Below, piece after piece: positions 56,353 through 64,000 of a stretch of 64,000 nt of DNA. A model generated the notes under the pieces. The model saw nothing but the letters and a program-made list of their open reading frames with translations, ran no database searches and had not been told where the DNA came from. Source of the stretch: Lumnitzera littorea (taxonomy: Eukaryota > Streptophyta > Magnoliopsida > Myrtales > Combretaceae); contig JAMXBB010000002.1 of the NCBI GenBank assembly GCA_024138015.1, positions 11,470,632 through 11,534,631 of the forward strand. The letters run 5' to 3'. The position numbers and the translations under genes are program-made. Positions within the stretch are counted from its first letter, which is position 1. Each line of letters starts with the position of its first letter.

Positions 56353-56690
56353 CATAATTAATAAAACATATGCTCGATGAAAATATCAAGAGTGCTAATA
56401 TTCAAATATTTAATATAGAAATATCATAAATCCATCAATTTAATATCCTAAACAATAAGAGTTAATTCATGAGTATATAAAGAACGCAAATTATAAAGGG
56501 AATAAAGAAATTCACAAATAAAATTTAAGAAAAAGATAAAAGAACTTATTCTTTATTATGAAAATTGAAAATCCCTAACTTTCAATTTTTACATAAATTA
56601 ACTTCTCCGTTTGTTAAGGTATTGTTCTCATCAATTATATATATAAGACTAAAAACAAACTACGAAACTACTCTACCGAAAGACATGAAG
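56353..56690. other. AT-rich region resuming after copy 4
   Basis: It continues the pre-insertion sequence left of 53062. It is non-coding in appearance and holds only simple AT-rich text. Confidence 0.4.
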
Positions 56691-57130
56691 CGGCTGTAAC
56701 ATTCTCGGTTATCGTGCGTCTTCGTCCGTGGCCGATCGTCAGTCAATTCCAAAGAATTCAAAAGTAATTATATCTGGAGCTCTCGGCCTCAACTTCAATT
56801 TTGCATACATTGCATGGATTGAGATCTCGAAACCCATGGCATGGCATCAATTTCGAATTTCAATGCGGCATATGGCATCAATTTCGCATGGCACAAGACG
56901 TGGATTCCGTGCACACATATTGGACTTCATAACCATTGGCTGTACATTGTGGATTGCATATTGATGTTGTGGGCTTCCATCAATTAATAGCGTGGTCATG
57001 TTTGCGCCGACAATCGACTGTGAATGATGGACCATGGCTTGGACTCCATGCTTATGAGTGATGTACATTTCGACTTCAAATTGAATGCATTACATCTGCG
57101 CAACATCATTGCCTCAATTGGCCATGATCA
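56690..57130 (+). other. Compositionally distinct segment, unknown
   Basis: It is clearly richer in G+C than its surroundings. It has a near-direct repeat ATGGCATCAATTTCGxAT (at about 56838 and 56874) and many ATGCATT/GCATGG motifs. A 78-codon frame on + (56728-56964) overlaps a 73-codon frame on -. I recognise no protein. It could be part of an old LTR or a MITE, but no terminal repeats were found. Confidence 0.35.
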
Positions 57131-58500
57131 TGTCAATTGACAAATACTTGTGTGACTTTTTACTCATTTTTCAAATAAATAGATATGATTTTTAATATGA
57201 TTTTAATTGTGTTCATCTTTAAAAACTTATTACTCTTGCAATTTACCTCCAAATCAAACGAAACTTAACTCATTTTCTTTCTTTTTTTCTCAAATATTCA
57301 TCAATGACCTAAAATTAAAATATTTTCTTATTAAGTATCAAATATCCACAAAATACCTATAAAAATATCATAAATACCATAAAAGTCCATTTGTAAATAT
57401 ACGTAATAAATCACTTATCAATTGATAAGTAGATGTTATGACCTTTTGAGATGTAAAAGTTGAATGATTCACTCAAGGTGTTTATCTTGATTTTTGCAAG
57501 GTTTGGTTAGGTTTACTAGTTTTTCGGATCTAATTTTGTCTCTAATGTAATATGTGGAATTTATTTACTAATTTGAGCTATGTAAATGAACTCTACTGCA
57601 CTCTAATTAGGTATATTTTCTTTCCTCATACCTTCGAAGTTGGAGCAAATAAAAGAAGTGGGCTCAAGACACTTGTTTCCCTTTAAAATCTCTAACCTTT
57701 CACTTTCTTGCCTATCCAAACAAAAGGAAAATGGGTTATCCAACTGAAAATTCCACTTTTCTTTTCCTCATAATTCCTTCCGCATTCTAAACTATAATTC
57801 ACAAAAATACAATGTATGGAAGGATATAATGGCTAACAAGTGTCTTGTACCCATGTAGCATTATTAATATTTTCCGTATATATTTGAAACTTGACAAGTA
57901 ACTCCCACAAAATCCATATATAATAAAAATTGAACATCAAGATTGCAAACTAGTCAGCGAATTTTAACACTTTGAATTGTAGATTCCTCATAATCTTAGT
58001 GCGTCCATCTTTCCTATTATGTCCATGTCACACAATTCTAGCTTCAAGTGATTCTACTATACTAAAAGCATCTTAATCTTTGAGTTGCATCTAGGAAGAT
58101 CAATTATCTTAAAAGTACTTTTCACTAAGTATGCTTAACCTTGTTGTATATATTAAGGGCATTCTTTGATGGTTAGGAGTACCATCACGTAATAATTTGG
58201 AGAAATTATATAGTTTTGCATCGTATGGCTTTAGGTTTTGAAACTATTAAGGAGGTCACCCATTTTAAAAGTACTTTATATGCTTAGCCTTAGTGTTTGT
58301 ATGCTACTAATTGAAAGACTTTATGATGATTAGGAGTACCCTCAAAGGGTATTATAGAAGATCTCGAAATTTAATTTTTTTTGCAAAATGTAGCATTCTT
58401 GGCAATGCTTAGTCCTAAACTCCTTCCATTATTATTAATTTAATACAGTACTCAAAGCAATATAAACTCCACCATTTATGCATGTAGTTATTGTTAGACT
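57131..58500. other. AT-rich region with an imperfect duplication
   Basis: No gene is seen. Two stretches near 58100-58215 and 58250-58370 share the order TTTTAAAAGTACTTT, TATGCTTA, then GATGATTAGGAGTACC-like text. This suggests a diverged tandem duplication of about 150 bp. Confidence 0.4.
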
Positions 58501-58529
58501 GATAAATTAATAGCTAAGGCGTTTAGATA

Positions 58530-58950
58530 TATCTAGTGAAGATCATTTTCACCCTGGTAGCATAATAGTAGCTAAACATGAAGGAAAAGGAGAAATAAGT
58601 TTAGGTATTGTTGATTTACTTAGTGGTGGTTCTCTAAAAATAGAAGTTACAAGAATTTCATCACCCAAGTAAACCTTCTTCTCACGAATGGAAATAAAAA
58701 GAAGATGTGCAATTAAGGTTAAATTGCTATCTCATAAATAAAACAAATGTTTGAAGTAATCAACACTTCAACCTTGATTATTTAGATCTATTAATAGGGG
58801 AAAAAAAACATAAAATATATTTCTCTAATTTGCAAGTTCTATGCTTCCTTACTTTACATTTATAATTTTTTAGGTCTCAGCGAAAGGGAACTAGGTTGTT
58901 CTCTTATTATCTTATGATTTTCTTCTTTTCCTTTCTCTGTTTATGATCCT
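58530..58950 (+). pseudogene. Degraded coding-like fragment upstream of the primer site
   Basis: Around 58540-58660 the + strand has an open stretch with protein-like composition (GEISLGIVDLLSGGSLKIEV). A basic segment follows (EIKRRCAIKVKLLSHK). Stops interrupt it. I do not recognise the family with certainty. Since it directly precedes a retroelement primer site, it may belong to the same relic as the sequence downstream. Confidence 0.3.
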
Positions 58951-58958
58951 TTTTATTT

Positions 58959-58970
58959 TGGTATCAAAGC
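58959..58970 (+). promoter_or_regulatory. tRNA-Met primer-binding site of a retroelement or pararetrovirus relic
   Basis: TGGTATCAAAGC matches the initiator tRNA-Met primer site TGGTATCAGAGC at 11 of 12 bases. Caulimovirid genomes and Ty1/copia elements both use this primer. It sets a + strand retroelement origin here. Confidence 0.6.
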
Positions 58971-59367
58971 CTTAGTTTAAGTTTTCTATAATCTTTTGAT
59001 AAAATCTATAAGATCTAGCCTTGTTTGCCCATTTTATTGCCTAAGATTGGTGCTGTAGGGTATTTTGTTGGCTTGGGATTGATGATCTAACCAAGGATTA
59101 GAAGCATTAGTTTATGAAAAATTGAACATAGTTTTGAAATCATTCTAAGGCAATTAAATTGAAAAAAAAAAGAAAAAGGAAAAACATAAAGTATAATAAG
59201 ATGAATGCCTATAGTACTAAGTAGCATTAAAAATTTATTAAAACTTCTAGATCAAATACTGAGGTTATGAGTAGTATTTCATTGTACATTAAAATATAAA
59301 AACAAGCAATATACAGGTTTTAAAAAAGAAAACATAGGATAAAAACCCGAATCGAACGTTTAGAAAA
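58971..59367 (+). pseudogene. Leader and 5' coding relic of the retroelement
   Basis: After the primer site comes an A-rich leader. Short frames with a Ser/Lys-rich sense follow (about 59200-59340), all broken by stops. A family-1 LTR then interrupts the relic at 59368. The identity of the frames is not established by motif. Confidence 0.35.
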
Positions 59368-62330
59368 TGTAAGCCTTAAAACTAGAAGTTTGAGATCGAT
59401 ACGTAAAATTTAGGTTAATTGTATAAGTTGTTGAAACGAGTCTAAATTTTACAACGAAGTTAGGAATACTAATAAAAATGATCCTGTGAGTTTGAATTTA
59501 GAAAAATAAATAAATATTGTAATATTGAATTATAAATATATTATCCGTTATTTATTGAAAACGCGTAAAACGAGTTTTAATAACTAACAAATTAATAAAA
59601 ATAAAACAAATGCACACTAAAAATTATAAAATAATATAAATAATATTTAGGAACATTTATTTGTACTATATATCTATTTATGTATATGTAAAAATACTTA
59701 AAATTACCTAAAATACTTGAAATATGTTAAAATAATACTAAATAGTTAAATAAAAATCAAGAAAATTATTTTAAAAATGTGGAACTGTTTAGAATCAAGT
59801 CATGGCATGCTAGGAATAACAATAACATAATTAGCTAATTAAATTTACTTAACTAGAAAGTAAAAAGAAGAAATGATAAGGGATACTTGGTTACCTAAAA
59901 ATTAAAAGAAACCTTAAACGCGTCTATAAAATTAGAAATCACTCACCACAATTCATTTTGATCAGTTAGTCATCCAAGAAAAATAGAGAGAAACTAGAAA
60001 GGAGTTTAGTATTATTAGAAAAAATAACAAAATTCTAGTACAATTAGGGCTTATAAGGAGAACCAACGGCCAATGACTACTTGGGGAAGGATGGCCACCA
60101 CCACCTCCCCTCTCTACCGACACACCTGAAGCCACTACTAGTGGTTGAAAGTTGATCGGATAGGTGAGGTTGATTTCCAATCCAATTTTATTAAGTTTAT
60201 TAAAAATACTAAATGTGTTTGGAAAATTATGAAATTTGATACGCTGAGGTTTTTATATATGTAGATTTAGAAAAAAAAAATCAGTTTGATGAATTTAGAT
60301 CTAGAAATGTATAGTGCTTAAGAAATCTCGAAACTTGAGTTTGTTTTTTATTTAGAATTAAATAGTCTTAATAGTGTAGTTTTGAGCTTAAAATTTTTGT
60401 GTAGGTTTTTAGAGTATTTAAATTATGTTATGAAGAGATTTTTCAGAAATTAATATTCAAAATTTTTAGGGCTTTAAATTATATATGAGTGTTTTTTTGG
60501 TTTAATTTAGTAATTAAATGTATAAATACTAATTTAGTATGTAATTAGGTGATTTAGGATGTTAATTTCTAATGTAGTATGATATTTGTAGTATTTAGAG
60601 TGTTAGATGTAATTATTATTTAGTAATTATGTGTAAACTAATAATAGATGAAATTGGAAATATAATAAGTATAAAATATTAGGTTAAATTTGATAATATA
60701 ATAATAATATAAAATAATTCTGATATGAAACTTAAATTTAAGTAATTATATGAAAAATGAAAAATGTAAATTTTTCTCATATCGATAACAAATTTGGTAG
60801 TTAAAATAGGAATAGGGTGTACAGTATGAACTAGAATACTAGTTAAGAGTTAAATACGATATTTAGGATACCTAAATATAATGTGATTAATTTTACATTA
60901 TGGTTTGGAATGAGTTCTTAAAGTTCATGTATAATATCCGTAATAAAAAAAAACTGAATTAGAACCTAAATCGAAAACGGATTTGGAAACTGATTCAGAA
61001 ACTAGCCTAAAATAAATCGATAATAAATAATATATATATATATATTATTTATTATCGATTTATTTTAGGCTAGTTTCTGAATCAGTTTCCAAATCCGTTT
61101 TATATATTTTTGGAAAGTCGAGTCAAATCATAATCTAAACCCTATATGTAATAAGGGTGTAAATACTAAAAGAGTATTTATATTATAAGATTTTTGGAGA
61201 CGAGTTGACTTGCAATAAGTTAAGTGAGCAAATCGAAGATTTTAAGTAACTTAGGTTTAATACATTGCTGTATTTTAGAGTACTACATTAAAGTACTTAA
61301 AGAGTTAAAATTGTATGTGATTGTGCTTATAGGTAGTCATATGTGCATGTGCTTATGTATCTCCGATTACTTACTGAATACTAATGATGTATTATGATAG
61401 TTTGTTGTGAATTGAGTGGTGTGAGATTATTTAGTCGCCCTAAATTAAACTTAATCATAATCAACTTAAATACCTCGATTGGACATGCATTGCAACCCTT
61501 TAGGAAATAATTAGGATTCTCCAACCAAATATCGACATATTTAAAAAAGATAACGTTGGATAGCATAATGATATTTTCTTTATTTTTAGTCGAACTAAGT
61601 AACAAGAGAGGAGGTTGTAGTAAGGATGGAGGCAATGGTTTGAAGGATAGTTATGGGGAGAGCGGTGTCTCCATTGCACAAATATGGGTTTGGTTGTGAA
61701 CTATTGTATAAATATTGAAATTCCTCAATCTAGATTAGAGCGAGTAAATTTACTCTAAGTTACAACGAACAGGACTACATTGTATGATGGTATTTGCGTA
61801 TTATATTGCATCAAATTAATTATTTGAAAACTTTGTTTGTATTTGTTATGCATTCTTAAATCTTCATCCCGATTTACTGAGTTGTTAGCTTCTCATACCC
61901 TTATAGATTTTTTTACAGGTACAAACTAAGATGCTACGTTATAACTATCTTAAGGTTAGTCTCTTTTTGAAGTGCCTTAAGGAAGTGAGAATTGAACTAG
62001 CTAAATAATTGATTCTTTTAGCATTTTTCTTATCAACTCTTAGGTTTATGTAATGGTTTTGTAATATTTTACTTACTAGACTACTATGGCGTGTAAATAT
62101 TTCATGGGATCATAAGACAATATAAGTATATCTATATAAATATGACTTAATGTTTTTAGTTATATATATAAATTTTATTATTAATCTTGAATGAGCTGTT
62201 TAATTTAAAGTATGGAGTTGTGGACATTTTATATAAATCGTATCTACAATAATGACTATGAGATTAGTTACTATCATAGGATGGTTTTCATGATGGGATT
62301 GTTGCAACTTTGCTGCTTCGAGCCATAACA
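59368..62330 (+). repeat. Family-1 LTR, copy 5
   Basis: It starts TGTAAGCCTTAAAACT and ends TCGAGCCATAACA. GAAAA (59363-59367) and AAAAA (62331-62335) give a 4/5 target duplication. TATAAA is at 59925-59930. The ATG-ACC frame (MATTTSPLYRHT) starts near 60089, with a GGTGAGGT donor-like site near 60162. It carries the perfect palindrome at 60974-61101, absent from the other copies. Confidence 0.85.
60974..61101. repeat. Perfect 128-bp palindrome (64-bp arms)
   Basis: The left arm starts AAAACGGATTTGGAAACTGA. The right arm ends with its exact complement, TCAGTTTCCAAATCCGTTTT. The centre is (TA)7 at 61031-61044. Every base I checked pairs, so the arms match over 64 bases with no spacer. The left arm corresponds to the normal family-1 sequence. 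The right arm is an inverted copy of it. Confidence 0.97.
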
Positions 62331-62502
62331 AAAAACATGATTAAAAGTCCTATATGTTGTAAAAGAAAAGAAAAAAAAAATAAATTACAAAGCATATTTA
62401 CTTTTAACTAGAACAAGGATAAAATTAGAATCAACTCAAAAATATATTAAATATTATCATAAGACTCATGACAATATAATGAGGGTTTGTTTATAAACAT
62501 GA
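62331..62502 (+). other. A-rich part of the interrupted relic
   Basis: This sequence lies between the family-1 copy and the next open stretch. It is A-rich and has stops in all frames. It continues the relic left of 59368. Confidence 0.35.
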
Positions 62503-62706
62503 TTCTTTAATTTAGATAATCTTGTTAATTCCATTGAAGACGTACAATTAGATAATATAGAAGTTGTTAATAATTGTGTTCGTATGATAAGAGGAAAAAT
62601 ACAATTAAACATAGGACCTAATAGATTAGTAATAGAAGAAGGTGAAGAAGCAGTATATATTCCCAGCTTCATAGCAAGAAGATTAGGTTATGGTTATAAT
62701 TATTGA
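62503..62706 (+). pseudogene. Probable endogenous pararetrovirus (Caulimoviridae) coding fragment
   Basis: About 67 codons are open on +, ending at TGA 62704-62706. The stretch contains GPNRLVIEEG and then YIPSFIARRLGYGY. By pattern I place it in the movement-protein part of the polyprotein of endogenous caulimovirids, the DNA viruses of plants that use the tRNA-Met primer seen upstream. The same strand and order support that. It is a broken fragment. A copia-type retrotransposon is the main alternative. Confidence 0.45.
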
Positions 62707-63960
62707 AATATTCTTAATCATTTACACAATTTTAATCATCAAATATTTAGAACATCTATATACAGAAGAATATTCCTCATTTGATGAAAAACTTCCTACT
62801 AAATTTGAAGACTACCAATAAGATTCATATTAAGTAAGTTGGTTTGTAAATCGTCGTGTCTCAATGAATAAAAGATAATGATGGAAATAATCTCATAAAA
62901 TTTGTGTGCTATTTAGAAAATGCCATTGAATTTTTAGTATTTATCATTTGGGCATATCATATATTAGGAAAAAGTTTTTACTTATACGATACTTATTTTA
63001 GAAAGGATTAACTAATTGTTCGTGCTTTAGTTATAAAAGTTGAGAATACAAAAAAAGCTAGAGTGGTTGGGATTAGAAATATATAATCCAAAGACAAAGA
63101 TAGAAAAAACAAGACAATTTAAACATACTTGTTATTTTCAACAAGTTGAACACTAGTTGCACGCTAGTAATAAACAATTAAATAGTATCGTAGTCCTGCA
63201 CATAGCCCTAATAGAATCTTTAGCTCAACAAGAATTGAGAAATTTTAATCATTGGAAAAGTATACAAAACCCTTTAGTAGATAAAAACACTATATCAAAA
63301 GAAATAAAATAAAATAAAAAATATATTAAGGAACAAAATAGCACTCTCATTAGAAAATTAAATCAATTAGAAGACAGATCATAGAATCTCACAAGGGACA
63401 TAGAAATAAACCAAAAGCTTTAAGAAATACAACAAAATCATAAAAAGATACTAAGCTTAATAGAAGAAATAAAACATTTTGTATAAGATTAATGAGTAAT
63501 AATTTTATAAAAGAAGTAGAATTAGACCCTAATTATTAAAAAAGCCTTAGATTTAAATAGAAAATACTTGTCAAATCTTGAAGAATTAACTAATTATAAT
63601 GCTCCTACTAAATAAGATAAAATAATTATTAGACAAAATAATATTATAATTTTGTTATTGTTATCTCTATATAAAAAATTAGATAAGATAGAATCAGAAT
63701 TTAAAAATAAAAGAAAAGTAGAAAAGGAAGAAAAAGAGTACTCATAAGAATTAGAAAATATCTTCAAGGACAAGAACCATTCCATTTATAGGATATAGTA
63801 GAACGCTTGAAGACAACCTAACCAAAGAAGAGACTTCCATAAAAGAAGGAATCTTGAGTAGATTAACAAGTAGACGTAGATAGGGAGATCACATTGAATA
63901 ATTAGAAGAAATGATTAACATAGTTAAAGATATAGAAATTTATAATAATTGAAACATTGA
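62707..63960 (+). pseudogene. Downstream broken polyprotein relic with coiled-coil segments
   Basis: The + strand has several open stretches rich in Lys, Glu, Asn and Ile, interrupted by stops every 20-60 codons. Stretches at about 63190-63480 and 63520-63750 have the heptad pattern of coiled coils. This composition and placement after the 62503 fragment fit a pararetrovirus polyprotein region that often contains coiled coils. I cannot name a domain. No protease or RT motif lies inside the window. Confidence 0.4.
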
Positions 63961-63970
63961 TTTGTTAAAT

Positions 63971-64000
63971 TGTAACGACCTAGAACCTGAGGGCGTCACA
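63971..64000. repeat. Possible start of another LTR at window edge
   Basis: The last 30 bases start TGTAACGACC and contain GGGCGTCACA. They resemble LTR termini in this window (TGTAAGCCCC, GGGCGTGACA). Too short to decide. Confidence 0.3.

Noticed and set aside
60974..61101. Palindrome as a microRNA precursor
   Set aside because: Perfect arms with no loop and no flanking promoter are not the form of a plant precursor; an inverted duplication is simpler.

Overview
This window is plant nuclear DNA, almost certainly from a eudicot. It shows spliced genes with GT/AG introns, AT-rich intergenic sequence and dense, nested LTR retrotransposons. Only two host protein genes are supported, both in the first 12.4 kb, and they are convergent. 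One is the 3' end of a fimbrin (actin-bundling) gene on + (219-1150). The other is a complete six-exon gene on - (12331 down to 7918) for a 584-residue protein with ankyrin repeats and two BTB/POZ domains. Its exon phases all join and give one open frame.

A complete but decayed Ty3/gypsy element (1493-7199, - strand) sits between the 3' ends of these genes. It has paired LTRs and a perfect CAAAG target duplication.

From about 12.4 kb to the end I see no intact host gene. About 12.4-14.5 kb is AT-rich and unassigned. About 15.0-27.4 kb is a nest of a family-1 LTR relic, the 3' part of one chromovirus-like gypsy element (A), and a second gypsy element (B, 17.5-26.9 kb). B's reverse transcriptase gene is split by a 2.6-kb LTR-like insertion. 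About 28.9-31.7 kb holds another copy of that insertion (family 2). Two 3-kb LTRs of a third family (family 1) then lie head to tail (31.97-38.34 kb). A decayed Tat-lineage gypsy element (- strand, 38.3-49.6 kb) follows, with two tandem-repeat arrays in its presumed 3' untranslated region. Its RT/RNase H junction is split by a family-1 solo LTR with a perfect CCTCT duplication. A truncated family-2 copy (49.6-51.2 kb), another family-1 solo LTR with a TATTT duplication (53.06-56.35 kb) and a further family-1 copy (59.37-62.33 kb) come next. The last copy interrupts what is probably a degenerate pararetrovirus-like insertion running to the window end.

The repeats work as a layered record of insertion. 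Nothing from 12.4 kb onward looks able to encode a working protein, since every pol domain carries stops, frameshifts or lost catalytic residues. The most notable signals are structural: a perfect 128-bp palindrome, an inverted duplication inside an RT gene, LTRs with a conserved promoter/splice-donor module, tRNA-like boxes in family-2 LTRs, and an LTR-LTR junction with only 2 bp between copies. I found no convincing new biological system. Boundaries marked as approximate were set by eye.
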